From NCBI RefSeq assembly GCF_000337195.1, contig NZ_AOID01000027.1, positions 19,910-83,107 on the forward strand: a DNA stretch of 63,198 nt. The letters run 5' to 3'. Position numbers and translations under genes: made by a program. The notes beneath the pieces are model-generated. The model was not told where the DNA came from. It saw nothing but the letters and a program-made list of their open reading frames with translations, and did no database searches. This document shows, one piece after another, positions 26,246-34,930 of the stretch (its first letter is position 1; every line of letters starts with the position of its first letter). Origin of the DNA: Natrinema versiforme JCM 10478. GTDB taxonomy: Archaea; Halobacteriota; Halobacteria; Halobacteriales; Natrialbaceae.

Positions 26246-26268
26246 TCAGAAGTGCTTTGCACTTCTGA
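26246..26268. repeat. Perfect 23-base palindrome
   Basis: Arms TCAGAAGTGC and GCACTTCTGA (10 bases each) flank a TTT loop. It sits five bases after the first palindrome, so the pair would form two adjacent hairpins. Confidence 0.9.
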
Positions 26269-26382
26269 GGACGCCGCGGAAAGGCGAGCGGCAACGCCGC
26301 GAGCCGGGGAGCGAGGACCGCAATCGGTTGGGGAGGCTGTGGTTTTCCGTGCTGCCAGCCGGCGCAGAGCACCGTTCTTCGT

Positions 26383-26453
26383 CAGTACCACGATCGCCAG
26401 TACGACGATCGGCAGTACCACGATCGCCAGTACGACGATCGGCAGTACCACGA
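26383..26453. repeat. Tandem 15-base repeat array
   Basis: Alternating units CAGTACCACGATCGC and CAGTACGACGATCGG occur two times each, followed by a partial fifth unit (CAGTACCACGA). The two variants differ at two positions, so it is equally a 30-base repeat. It begins about 80 bases downstream of the HAD gene's stop on that gene's own strand. Confidence 0.95.
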
Positions 26454-26530
26454 AACCAGTCGTCCGAAACGATCGTGATCCCATCGAACGGCGAAGTCGA
26501 TCTCGAGGCCGGCCCCACGGACTCGACTTC

Positions 26531-27190
26531 TTACTCGAGGTCCGCGACGATCTCCGGTAGCGTCGCGGCGATCTCCGCCTGCTCGACGTGGGCGATCGCG
26601 CGCGAATCGGGCTCGGGCCCGTCCGCGAGCAGCACTTGAATCGCGGCCATCCCAGCCTCGGTTGCACCGCGAATATCGGCCTCGACTTCGTCGCCGATGT
26701 AGACCGCGTCGCCGGGATCGACGCCCAGCGCGTCGGTGATCGCCCCGAACGCGCGCGGGTCTGGCTTGCCCGCCTCGAGTTCGCCGGTAACCAGCGCGGC
26801 GTCGAAGGTATCTTCCCAGCCCAGCGTCTCGAGTTTGTCCCGCTGGGCCTTGACAGGCCCGTTCGTGAGCAGCCCGACCCGGTACTCGCCCCGCAGGTCC
26901 GCGAGCATGGCTTCGACCCCCGGCAGGGGCTCCAGGGAGTCCGAAATCGTCTCCCGGTAGGCCGTCGCGACGGCGGCCGGATCGGCGTCGCTCTCGCACT
27001 CCTCGAGCAGGTCGGCGAAAATGGGTTCGCGCGTCTCGCTGGTGAGGTTCCGTCGGTGGGCCTCGAGGTACGCGTCGCGAGTGAGCGACGGCGCGCCCGT
27101 CGCGGCCGTGGCTTCCTCGAGGATGGTCGCCCGAGTTCGACGGGGAACGGCGAGCGTGTAATCGAGGTCGAAGACGACCGCCTGTGGCAT
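26531..27190 (-). CDS. HAD-superfamily phosphatase
   Basis: A 219-residue hydrolase. Motif I is FDLDYT (Asp8, Asp10), motif II LLTNG, motif III lysine in GKPDPRAF and motif IV YIGDEVEADIRGA. A helical cap domain lies between residues 15 and 85. It resembles phosphoglycolate-phosphatase-like HAD proteins; the substrate is not predictable. The frame is open upstream to 27460, but the ATG at 27190 begins the fold. Confidence 0.88.
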   Translation of the reverse strand: MPQAVVFDLDYTLAVPRRTRATILEEATAATGAPSLTRDAYLEAHRRNLTSETREPIFADLLEECESDADPAAVATAYRETISDSLEPLPGVEAMLADLRGEYRVGLLTNGPVKAQRDKLETLGWEDTFDAALVTGELEAGKPDPRAFGAITDALGVDPGDAVYIGDEVEADIRGATEAGMAAIQVLLADGPEPDSRAIAHVEQAEIAATLPEIVADLE

Positions 27191-27284
27191 AGCTATGTGA
27201 GGGGCCTCGAGCGGGTTGAAGCTATCCCTTCGAACGGGCGGTGACGCAGTCCTCGATGGCCGCCCGGACGCCCCGCGGCCCGCG

Positions 27285-27653
27285 TCACTCGGCGAGCCCC
27301 TCGATGAGAAACGTCGCGGACGCGAGGTTCGTCGCGAGCGCCGTGTCGTGGACGTCACAGATACGCAGCAGCGCCGAGATATCGGGCTCGTGTGCCTGTG
27401 CTCGCAGCGGATCCCGGAGGAAGACGATCCCGTCGAGGCGGTCCTCCGCGACTTCGGCACCGATCATCAGGTCCCCGCCGAGCGGCCCCGACTCCTTGCG
27501 TTCGAGCTCGAGGTCGGTCTCTTCCATGAGCTGCGCCCCCGTGGTCCCGGTCGCGATCAGTTCGTACTGCTGTAGTTGCTCCTCGTGCGTCCGTGCGAAC
27601 TCGATGATATCCGGTTTCTTCTCGTCGTGGGCGATCAGCGCGACGCGCGTCAT
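27285..27653 (-). CDS. mgsA: Methylglyoxal synthase
   Basis: A 122-residue enzyme converting dihydroxyacetone phosphate to methylglyoxal and phosphate, a bypass of lower glycolysis. Conserved parts: LIAHDEKKPDI with the active-site His9, SGPLGGDLMIGAEVAE with the catalytic Asp, and FLRDPLRAQAHEPDISALLR containing the Asp/His pair, then ATNLASATFLI. It is shorter than the bacterial enzyme but complete. It lies 94 bases upstream of the HAD phosphatase gene on the same strand. Confidence 0.93.
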   Translation of the reverse strand: MTRVALIAHDEKKPDIIEFARTHEEQLQQYELIATGTTGAQLMEETDLELERKESGPLGGDLMIGAEVAEDRLDGIVFLRDPLRAQAHEPDISALLRICDVHDTALATNLASATFLIEGLAE

Positions 27654-27797
27654 ACCGTCCTCTCACCCTCGCGGGAAATAAACGCTCGTCCGCGGTCGGT
27701 CGCCCGTCCCTCAAGCGGGCGACCGGTCCGACGTGATAGCTCGCATCGACGGCAGTGGCGGCTATCGACTTTTGTGCGTGGCGACCGACCTCCGGAT

Positions 27798-28598
27798 ATG
27801 GACGACCCGACTGAACCCGGCGACCGAGCGGCGAGACACGTCTGGTCGGCCGGCCGCTACCCCGCGATGGCCCCGAACATGCTGCCCGCTATCGCACGGC
27901 TGGTCAACGTCGCCGGCATCGATCCGGGCAACCGCGTCCTCGACGTCGGCTGCGGGACCGGCAACGCCGCGCTGACGGCCCGTCGAGCGGGGGCCGATGT
28001 CCTCGGGCTCGACCTCGCGCACGACATGCTCGACCTCGCCCGCGACAACGCGGCGCTGGCCGGCTACGACGACATCGGCTGGCTCACCGGCGATGCCGAG
28101 ACCCTCCCCGTTCCGGACGGCGCGTTCGACGTCGTCCTCTCGAACTTCGGCCACGTGTTCGCGCCGGACTCCACCCGCGCCGGGGCGGAACTCCGGCGCG
28201 TGACCAAACCCGGCGGCCGGGTCTGTTTCACCGCGTGGTCGCCCAACGGCGTCGTCGGTGACCTCACTCGAGTCCTGACCGACCACGTCGCCGACCCGCC
28301 GAGCGATCCGTGGTCGCACCTGCAGTGGGGCGACCCCGAGTTCGTCCGCGAGCAGTTCGCCGATGTCGCGGACTGCTCGTTCCAGCGCCGACTCCTCGAG
28401 TTCCGATACGCTACGCCCCATCACTTCTGGCGCGAGTTCGCCGAGGAGTCCGGGCCGCTCTCGCCGGTGCTCCGGCGCATGGACGACGACGATTCGCGGG
28501 CCGCGCTCCGACGCGACGCCGTCGCCGCCCTCGAAGAGTGGTTCGGGGACAACGCGATCCGCGTCGAATACCTGCAGGTGCGGGCCGTCGTCGAGTGA
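27798..28598 (+). CDS. SAM-dependent class I methyltransferase
   Basis: 266 residues. Motif I is VLDVGCGTGNAAL, followed by an acidic end of strand 2 (LGLDLAHDM), GDAETLPVPDGAFD and the KPGGRVCFTAW post-strand region. This is the UbiE/methyltransferase-11 type; the substrate is unknown. The frame extends upstream to 27576, but the ATG at 27798 gives the family-like N-terminus. Confidence 0.88.
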   Translation: MDDPTEPGDRAARHVWSAGRYPAMAPNMLPAIARLVNVAGIDPGNRVLDVGCGTGNAALTARRAGADVLGLDLAHDMLDLARDNAALAGYDDIGWLTGDAETLPVPDGAFDVVLSNFGHVFAPDSTRAGAELRRVTKPGGRVCFTAWSPNGVVGDLTRVLTDHVADPPSDPWSHLQWGDPEFVREQFADVADCSFQRRLLEFRYATPHHFWREFAEESGPLSPVLRRMDDDDSRAALRRDAVAALEEWFGDNAIRVEYLQVRAVVE

Positions 28599-28701
28599 CC
28601 GCGACGCCGCGCGAACGACGAGCGCCGACTCGTCGCCCCGCCGGTCTGCGAGCCCGCATGTCGGGCCAAGCTATTTCGACGGTCGCAGGGTAGTCGTGGC
28701 C

Positions 28702-29391
28702 ATGTCTTTCGACCCCGACGCGGTCGAAACGATCGCGTTCGATTCCTACGGGACGCTCGTAGACGTCTCAGCCGTTGCCGAACCGCTCTCGGACCACGTC
28801 GACGAACACGATCCCGAACTCGTCGCGAAGCTCTGGCGGGAGCGCTCGCTGTCGTACGCGATGGTCGGCAACGCGATCGGCGAGTACGACTCGTTCTACG
28901 AGATGAACCGCCACGCGTTACGGTACGCCCTCGAGACGATCGGCGTCGAAATCGACGCGGACGACCGCGAGGACATCCTCTCGAAATACCACGATCTGCC
29001 GGTCTTCGACGACGTCCACGACGGCATCGAGCGGTTGCGCGACGCGGGCTATGACTGCTACATCGTCTCGAACGGCAGCGAGGACATGCTCGAGTCGCTG
29101 CTCGAGTACGCCGACCTCGGGGACCTGATCGTCGACACGGTCAGCGCCGACGAAATCCGGCAGTTCAAACCCCAACCCGAACTCTACCGCCACGCCGCCG
29201 ACGAGATCGACAGGCCGAGCGAGGAGATCGCGTTCGCGGCCGCGGGCTGGTGGGACGTGCCGGGTGGAAGCACTGCCGGTATGCAGGGCGTCTGGATCAA
29301 CCGGCAGGACACCCTCTGGGGACCGTACGAGCGGGACCCGGCGCTGACAATCGAGAGCATCCACGACCTCGCGGACGAACTCGAGGACTGA
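28702..29391 (+). CDS. HAD type II (haloacid dehalogenase-like) hydrolase, copy 1
   Basis: A 229-residue hydrolase of the L-2-haloacid dehalogenase type: the nucleophile motif FDSYGTLVD, a helical cap, motif II YIVSNGSEDML, Lys in FKPQPELYRHAA, and the final AAGWWDVPGGSTAGMQGVW. Dehalogenases proper use the same nucleophile Asp; the true substrate is unknown. A close paralogue lies at 31291-31974 with the same length, motif spacing and C-terminus, so one gene is a duplicate of the other. Confidence 0.88.
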   Translation: MSFDPDAVETIAFDSYGTLVDVSAVAEPLSDHVDEHDPELVAKLWRERSLSYAMVGNAIGEYDSFYEMNRHALRYALETIGVEIDADDREDILSKYHDLPVFDDVHDGIERLRDAGYDCYIVSNGSEDMLESLLEYADLGDLIVDTVSADEIRQFKPQPELYRHAADEIDRPSEEIAFAAAGWWDVPGGSTAGMQGVWINRQDTLWGPYERDPALTIESIHDLADELED

Positions 29392-29544
29392 CGGCGGACC
29401 GAGAGCCCTCTCGCGCTCCCGATCGCTGCGCGCGGGAGAAGGGCAACTCGAGCGCGTTCCATAGTTCGATGTGACGGTCACGTCCCGATCACCGTGTGAG
29501 TTCGCAAGACCGTCGTTTTTGGCACTTACAGCTGTGGGTGTCCC

Positions 29545-30636
29545 ATGGGCGTCTTCGACAACTGGGACGGCAAGCGGGTCGCTTGGGTCGTGCTCGGACT
29601 GGTCCTCGCGGCACTGATCGGACTCGCTCTCTTCCGGTACATCGGGCCCCTGCTGTTCGCGGTCTTCCTGTACTACGCGACGCGGCCGCTGTACCGGCGG
29701 ATCGATCGCGTCATCGACCATCCGAACGTGACGGCGACGGCGACGATACTGTTCGTCATCCTCCCGATGCTGGCCGTCGTCGGCTACGCGATCGTCGTCG
29801 GACTCAGGGAACTGGATCAGTTCCTCGCCACGAGCGACCTCGAGGCCGTCCGGTCGGCGCTTCAGCCGTATTTGGGTATCGTCAGACAGGGGAACGTCGA
29901 TCGACTGCGGGAAGCGATCGCCTCCGGTTCGGGCGGCTCGATCACGAGCGTCCTCAGTCAGGGGCTACCGGGGGTCGTGGGCCAACTGCGGTCGATCGCC
30001 GCGGGCGTCTTCGCCGTCCTCGCGCGGTTCTTCCTCATGATCACCTTTCTGTTCTATCTCCTGCGGGACGACTGGAAGCTGCGCCAGTGGTTCTACGAGA
30101 GCATCGACCACGACGACGACGTCGTCTCGTACACGCAGGCAGTCGATAACGACCTCGAGACGGTCTTTCTCAGCAACCTGGCAGTGATCGCGGTCGCGGC
30201 CGGCGCTGCCGCCATCACGTACTACGGTCTCAACGTCCTCTCTTCGGGCGGTCCCGTCGTCCCGACGCCGGTCCTGCTCGCCCTGCTCATCGGCATCGGG
30301 ACGCTGATCCCGGCCGTCGGGATGAAGATCGTCTACGTGCCCTACGGACTGGTTCTCCTCGGCGTCGCGCTGACGACCCCGAAGCCGCTCTGGCACCCGA
30401 TCGCCTTCCTCGCGCTCACGCTGGTCGTCGTCGACACCATCCCCGACTTCTTCGCGCGATCGTTCCTCTCCGCGCGCAGCGGCGTTCACATGGGGCTGGT
30501 CCTCCTGGGCTACTTCCTCGGCACGCTCGCGTTCGGCTGGTGGGGGCTGTTCCTCGGCCCGATCGTCGTCGTCCTCGCCGTCCACTTCGGGGAGGAGGTC
30601 TTTCCGGGCCTCGCCGGCGATTTCATGTGGGAGTGA
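29545..30636 (+). CDS. AI-2E family (PerM-like) membrane transporter
   Basis: A 363-residue membrane protein with about eight helices: two near the N-terminus (VVLGLVLAALIGLALF, FAVFLYYAT), one at about 65-85, a middle soluble segment with an amphipathic region, and five toward the C-terminus. The layout and the ATRPLYRRIDR motif fit the AI-2E/PerM family of putative exporters; the substrate is not known. Flanked by two HAD paralogues and the peroxiredoxin-like gene. A T-rich element about 30 bases upstream could be its TATA box. Confidence 0.88.
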   Translation: MGVFDNWDGKRVAWVVLGLVLAALIGLALFRYIGPLLFAVFLYYATRPLYRRIDRVIDHPNVTATATILFVILPMLAVVGYAIVVGLRELDQFLATSDLEAVRSALQPYLGIVRQGNVDRLREAIASGSGGSITSVLSQGLPGVVGQLRSIAAGVFAVLARFFLMITFLFYLLRDDWKLRQWFYESIDHDDDVVSYTQAVDNDLETVFLSNLAVIAVAAGAAAITYYGLNVLSSGGPVVPTPVLLALLIGIGTLIPAVGMKIVYVPYGLVLLGVALTTPKPLWHPIAFLALTLVVVDTIPDFFARSFLSARSGVHMGLVLLGYFLGTLAFGWWGLFLGPIVVVLAVHFGEEVFPGLAGDFMWE

Positions 30637-30725
30637 CGGCCCGCGGCTCCGTCGCGGTGCCCTCGCTGCCCGTTGCTTCCACATTCAGCCCCCAGCCATA
30701 CCCCGCTGTGGACCCTCGTCTGCGT

Positions 30726-31208
30726 ATGGGATTGGAAGGCGAGCAAGCGCCCGACTTCACGCTGCCGAGTACCGCCGGCGACGAGGTCTCGCTCTCGGAC
30801 CGGCTCGAGGAGGGACCGGCCGTCGTCGTCATCAATCGGGGCCACTGGTGTAGCTTCTGTGCGGAACAGCTCCAGACGTTCAGCGAGGTCTCCTACGACC
30901 TCTGGTTCCACGAGAACGTTGACGTGCTGCCGGTCGTGACCGATCCCCTGCCGCGGGTCACCGAGATGCGCGACCGCTACGACCTCGAGATCCAGCTCCA
31001 GGCCGATCCGAACGGCGAGGTCGCCGACCAGTACAGCGGCACCGAGCAGACGAGCCACGGCCTCACCGGCATCGCGGGCGTCTACGTCGTCGACGAATCG
31101 GGGACGGTCCGATACGAACAGGTCGCGGACGACCCGGCCGACCGCACCTACGGCAACTGGATCCGGTACTTCATCCGAAACGACTACGAGGACCCGTTCG
31201 GAGAGTAG
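30726..31208 (+). CDS. Peroxiredoxin/thioredoxin-fold protein
   Basis: A 160-residue AhpC/TSA-like protein: APDFTLPSTAGDEVSLSD near the start and the redox centre HWCSFCAEQLQTF with Cys42 and Cys45. The CxxC is three residues wide, as in peroxiredoxin-Q-like and thioredoxin-like families, and would cycle between thiol and disulfide with peroxide or a protein substrate. The ATG at 30726 gives the family start; the frame is open to 30540. It follows the AI-2E-family gene by 90 bases. Confidence 0.85.
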   Translation: MGLEGEQAPDFTLPSTAGDEVSLSDRLEEGPAVVVINRGHWCSFCAEQLQTFSEVSYDLWFHENVDVLPVVTDPLPRVTEMRDRYDLEIQLQADPNGEVADQYSGTEQTSHGLTGIAGVYVVDESGTVRYEQVADDPADRTYGNWIRYFIRNDYEDPFGE

Positions 31209-31290
31209 TCGGCCGGAAATGCCGCAGACCCAGACCCCGGACCGCCTGCCGGCCATACGAATTATCGACGCGGGCCGCATACGGGGCCGC

Positions 31291-31974
31291 ATGGCGTTCG
31301 ATCCCGACGCGGTCGAGACCGTCACGTTCGATTCGTACAGCACCATCGTCGACGTCGACGCGGCCGAACGGGCGCTGGCCGACCGGGTCGACGATCCCGA
31401 ACCGGTCTCGCGGCTCTGGCGGCTCCGATCACTCGAGTACACGCTCGTCGCGAACTTCCTCGACGCGTACCAGCCCTTTTACGAGATGAACCGCGACGCC
31501 TTGCAGTACGCACTCGATGTCCACGGCGTCGACATCTCCGCGGACGAGCGCGACGAGATTCTGGCGGTCTACCACGAACTCGAGGTCTTCGACGACGTCC
31601 GCGACGGCATCGAGCGGCTCCGTGAGGGCGGCTACGACTGTTACGTCGTCTCGAACGGCGACCCCGACATGCTGTCCTCGATGGTCGCCCACGCGGACAT
31701 CGGCGACCTCCTCGCGGACACCGTCAGCGCCGACGAGGTGGAGACGTTCAAGCCGGCCGCCGAACTCTACCGCCACGCGGCCGCGCGGACCGGCACCCCG
31801 ATCAACGGGATCGTCCACGTCACCGCGGGCTGGTACGACGTCATGGGTGCCAAACACGCCGGCATGCAGGGTGCGTGGGTCGACCGGAAGGGCCGCCCGT
31901 GGGAGCCGGTCGCCGGCGATCCGGACCTGACCGTCGAGTCGTTCCACGAACTCGCGGACGAGCTCGGCGTCTAA
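31291..31974 (+). CDS. HAD type II hydrolase, copy 2 (paralogue)
   Basis: 227 residues; a second copy of the 28702-29391 hydrolase, with conserved nucleophile motif FDSYSTIVD (Ser replaces Gly after Tyr), VVSNGDPDML, TFKPAAELYRHAA and TAGWYDVMGAKHAGMQGAW. The active-site Asp is kept, so it is likely functional. The changed residue next to the nucleophile may alter specificity. I prefer the ATG at 31291 over 31219. Confidence 0.87.
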   Translation: MAFDPDAVETVTFDSYSTIVDVDAAERALADRVDDPEPVSRLWRLRSLEYTLVANFLDAYQPFYEMNRDALQYALDVHGVDISADERDEILAVYHELEVFDDVRDGIERLREGGYDCYVVSNGDPDMLSSMVAHADIGDLLADTVSADEVETFKPAAELYRHAAARTGTPINGIVHVTAGWYDVMGAKHAGMQGAWVDRKGRPWEPVAGDPDLTVESFHELADELGV

Positions 31975-32060
31975 GGCGTGCCGGCGTCGGCCGCTCGGTC
32001 GGGACGATGGCCCGCCAACGGTCTCGCAACGGTCGTGCGGGACCGACGCATTGGAGGGGA

Positions 32061-32069
32061 CGATTAAAG
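32061..32069 (+). promoter_or_regulatory. TATA box for the HTH gene
   Basis: CGATTAAAG, centred 30 bases before the ATG at 32095, supports that start over an in-frame ATG at 32077. Confidence 0.45.
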
Positions 32070-32094
32070 GCAATCGATGGCGAGAGAGCAATAT

Positions 32095-32373
32095 ATGAGT
32101 GACCAGGTCGTCCTCACGTCGGATACTGCCCCGGACGCCGTCGACGATGTCCCACCGAGTGCCAAACTCGTGTTGACCGTCCTCGCACACGAGGGGAACC
32201 TCACGCAGTCCCGGCTCGCCGAGGAAACGATGCTCCCCGCACGGACGGTCCGCTACGCGCTGAAACAGCTCGAGGAACACGACCTCGTCAGTTCACAGAT
32301 CTCCTTTGCGGACGCGAGACAACACGTCTATTCGATCAACGGCGACCGGTTCGCGGACCCGGACCCCCGCTGA
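32095..32373 (+). CDS. Small MarR-like winged-helix transcription regulator
   Basis: 92 residues forming a winged helix: KLVLTVLAHEGNLTQSRL, the recognition-helix region TVRYALKQLEEHDLV, and a wing YSINGDRF. No effector domain. Such stand-alone haloarchaeal HTH proteins often regulate the neighbouring gene; the dioxygenase gene starts 68 bases after its stop. Confidence 0.8.
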   Translation: MSDQVVLTSDTAPDAVDDVPPSAKLVLTVLAHEGNLTQSRLAEETMLPARTVRYALKQLEEHDLVSSQISFADARQHVYSINGDRFADPDPR

Positions 32374-32411
32374 TCACCCGCAGACTCGAGGCTCGCCCGT
32401 TCGTTCCCGGT

Positions 32412-32418
32412 TTTATAC
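32412..32418 (+). promoter_or_regulatory. TATA box for the VOC dioxygenase gene
   Basis: TTTTATA is centred 27 bases before the ATG at 32442, a textbook leaderless haloarchaeal promoter. Confidence 0.65.
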
Positions 32419-32441
32419 CACTGACACGCATATATGGCGGT

Positions 32442-33374
32442 ATGCCCGCGGACATTCCCGGCATCCACCACGTGACCGCCATCGGCAGCGACCCCCGACG
32501 CAACCTCGAGTTCTACACCGAGACGCTGGGGCTCCGCCTCGTGAAGCGAAGTGTCAATCAGGACGACACCTCGGTCTACCACCTGTTCTACGGCGACCGG
32601 AGCGGGAGCCCCGGGACGAGCATGACGTTCTTCCCGTACCCCGACGCCCGGCAGGGACAGGTCGGTACTGGACAGGCCAGCGCGGTCGCGTTCCTGATTC
32701 CAGACGGGGCGGTCGAGTTCTGGACCGATCGGCTGGCCGACGCCGGCGTCGATGCCGACGAGCCCCACGAACGGTTCGGCGACACCGTGATTCCCTTCCG
32801 AGACCCGGACGGGCTCCCGCTCGAACTCGTCGCCCGGTCGGACGCGCCCGCCGGCGATCCGCCCGAGGGACCGGTTCCGGACGAGCACGCGATTCGCGGC
32901 TTTTTCGGCGTGACGCTGTCGCTGTCGACGGCCGGCCCGACCGCCGAAGTCTTGGAGACGATGGGCTACGCCGAGACCGAGACAGACGGGACCCGCACCC
33001 GATACGAGAGCGAGGGTGAGCTGGGGTACGTCGTCGACGTTTGCGAGGAGCCACAGGTCCAGCGGGGCCAACCCGGCGCTGGGACCGTCCATCACGTGGC
33101 GTTTCAAACAACTGCCGACGACCACTCCGAATGGCGCACCGTCCTCCAGGGGCAGGGACTGCGCCCGACCGAAATCATCGACCGCAAGTGGTTCGAATCG
33201 GTCTACGTCCGCGAACACGGCGGGGTTCTCTTCGAGTTCGCCACGAAGGAGCCGGGCTATACGGTCGACGAAGACCTCGAGTCGCTCGGCGAACGGCTCG
33301 TGCTCCCCGAGTGGCTCGAGGACCGCCGCGCGGAGATCGCGGCCGGGCTTCCGGACCTCGGGCTCGAGGACTGA
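32442..33374 (+). CDS. VOC-family ring-cleaving dioxygenase
   Basis: A 310-residue two-module glyoxalase/dioxygenase-fold protein. The metal-binding residues are visible as GIHHVTAI (His9/10), TVHHVAFQTT and the Glu in GGVLFEFATKEPG. The arrangement matches MhqO/LinE-type extradiol (hydroquinone) dioxygenases, which open aromatic rings with Fe(II). The substrate is not decided. The promoter and the upstream HTH gene suggest a regulated detoxification gene. Confidence 0.87.
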   Translation: MPADIPGIHHVTAIGSDPRRNLEFYTETLGLRLVKRSVNQDDTSVYHLFYGDRSGSPGTSMTFFPYPDARQGQVGTGQASAVAFLIPDGAVEFWTDRLADAGVDADEPHERFGDTVIPFRDPDGLPLELVARSDAPAGDPPEGPVPDEHAIRGFFGVTLSLSTAGPTAEVLETMGYAETETDGTRTRYESEGELGYVVDVCEEPQVQRGQPGAGTVHHVAFQTTADDHSEWRTVLQGQGLRPTEIIDRKWFESVYVREHGGVLFEFATKEPGYTVDEDLESLGERLVLPEWLEDRRAEIAAGLPDLGLED

Positions 33375-33420
33375 GACAGTCGCGGACGGGGACGTATGAG
33401 GGGCGGACGGCTCGAGCGGC

Positions 33421-34839
33421 TCAGTCCCGGAGTTGCCCGCCGAGGACCTTCGCCGCCACGAGGACGGGGTCCCAGGTGGTGTTGAACGGCGGCGCGTACG
33501 CGAGGTCGTAGTTCTCGAGGTCGGCGACGGTCGCGCCCTCCGAGAGCGCGGCGACGACGGCGTGGCTCCGGTGGACCGCGCCCTCGCCGTACTCGCTGGC
33601 GAGGCTGGCACCCAGTACCCGTCCGGAGTCGCGGTCGGCGGTCAGCGTGAGCCGGACGTTCCCGCCCTCGGGGTAGTAGCCTGCCCGCGACTTCGCGGTC
33701 ACCGTCTCGCTGACGGGGTCGAACCCGGCCGCGCGGGCCGCCTCGTAGTCCAGAATCCCGGTGCGGGCGGCCTCGACGTCGAAGGCCTTGACCGCGGCCG
33801 TCCCAGCGACACCGCCGCCCTCGGTCGGGGTTCCGGTGACCGTTTGCCCGATCGCCCGCCCGTGGCGGTTGGCCGTCAGCGCGAGCGGGACGTAGGTCGG
33901 GTCGCCCGTGACGACGTGGGTCGCCTCCGCACAGTCGCCCGCGGCGTAGACATCGAGCGCGCTCGTCTCGCGGTAGGCGTCGGCCGAGATCGCGCCGGTC
34001 TCGCCGAGTTCGATCCCGGCGGCTTCCGCGAGATCGGTTCTGGGTCGTACGCCGGTGCCGAGCAGGACCATCTCGACCGGGATCCGGTCGTCGGCGGTGA
34101 CCACGGTCTCGACGCGGTCGCCGCCCGCGAGTTCCTCGACCTCGGCGTCGAGATGGAGCGCGACGTCCTTATCACGGAGGTGGTCGGCGACGTACTCGCT
34201 GGTCTCGTCGCTAAAGCCCTTCAGCACGCGGTCGCCGCGCTGGAAGAGGTTCACCTCGAACCCGTTTTCGGCCAGCGCCTCGGCCATCTCGATGCCGATG
34301 TAGCCGCCGCCGACGACCCCGACCGGTCCCGTACAGTCCTCGAGGTAGCGACAGGCCGGTCCCCGGTCGGGCTGTTGAAAGCCCTCGCCGTCGCGGGCGC
34401 GGGCGACGTACTCGCGGAGTTCCTTCCCGTCGCTCATGGAGCCGAGCGTGTAGACGCCCTCGCGGTCGGTGCCGTCGATCGGCGGCACGACCGCTTCCGA
34501 GCCGGTCGCGAGCAGGAGATCGCCGTAGGACTGCGTGACCGTCCCCGACTCGCTCTCGGCGGTGACCGTTCGCTCGTCGGTGTCGACCGCGACGACCTCG
34601 TGACCCGTCCGGAGGTCGATGTCCCGTTCCTCGCGGAACTCCTCGGGCGTGACCGAGACGAGGTCCTCGAGCGACTGGATCTCCCCCTTGACGTAGTACG
34701 GTAGCCCGCAGGCTCCGTAGGACACCCACTCGCCCTTCTCGAAAACGACGATCTCGCGGTCCGGTGCCTCGCGCCTGGCCTTGCTCGCCGCGGACATTCC
34801 GGCTGCGTCACCGCCGACGACGACGAACGGATCGCTCAT
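33421..34839 (-). CDS. FAD-dependent pyridine nucleotide-disulfide oxidoreductase (CoA-disulfide reductase/NADH oxidase type)
   Basis: A 472-residue flavoprotein: FAD-binding GGDAAGMSAASKA at the N-terminus, the redox cysteine Cys44 in YGACGLPYYV, NAD(P)-binding GVVGGGYIGIEMAE and the FAD motif DVYAAGDCAE, ending in the dimerisation domain. A single redox Cys preceding GLPYY is the CoA-disulfide reductase/NADH oxidase signature. It would reduce CoA disulfide or polysulfide, or oxidise NADH; which is undecided. The ATG at 34839 gives the standard N-terminus. Confidence 0.9.
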   Translation of the reverse strand: MSDPFVVVGGDAAGMSAASKARREAPDREIVVFEKGEWVSYGACGLPYYVKGEIQSLEDLVSVTPEEFREERDIDLRTGHEVVAVDTDERTVTAESESGTVTQSYGDLLLATGSEAVVPPIDGTDREGVYTLGSMSDGKELREYVARARDGEGFQQPDRGPACRYLEDCTGPVGVVGGGYIGIEMAEALAENGFEVNLFQRGDRVLKGFSDETSEYVADHLRDKDVALHLDAEVEELAGGDRVETVVTADDRIPVEMVLLGTGVRPRTDLAEAAGIELGETGAISADAYRETSALDVYAAGDCAEATHVVTGDPTYVPLALTANRHGRAIGQTVTGTPTEGGGVAGTAAVKAFDVEAARTGILDYEAARAAGFDPVSETVTAKSRAGYYPEGGNVRLTLTADRDSGRVLGASLASEYGEGAVHRSHAVVAALSEGATVADLENYDLAYAPPFNTTWDPVLVAAKVLGGQLRD

Positions 34840-34930
34840 ACCGACCGTGTGGGCGGGAAGACACATAACTACTGACCGGACCGCGGTGGTCCACAACAGC
34901 GGATTGCTGACTGGGCCGCGGACGACGGAC

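Larger units (their letters stand above)
26091..26530. other. Non-coding stretch of 440 bases
   Basis: I see no gene here. It lies between the convergent 25692-26090 gene and the HAD phosphatase gene. It holds two perfect palindromes (26216-26240, 26246-26268), a GC-rich segment with short repeated words such as gcgag/gcgac, and the tandem 15-mer array at 26383-26453. Open frames across it are repeat artefacts. Confidence 0.7.

Noticed and set aside
26216-26268. Palindromes as terminal inverted repeats of an insertion sequence
   Set aside because: Each is a hairpin by itself; they are not inverted copies of one another and no transposase lies between or near.
26098-26667. A hydrophobic repeat peptide (VVLPI/VVLAI) on the minus strand
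   Set aside because: It is only the translation of the 15-mer tandem array in one frame; other frames give different repeats and no start is supported.
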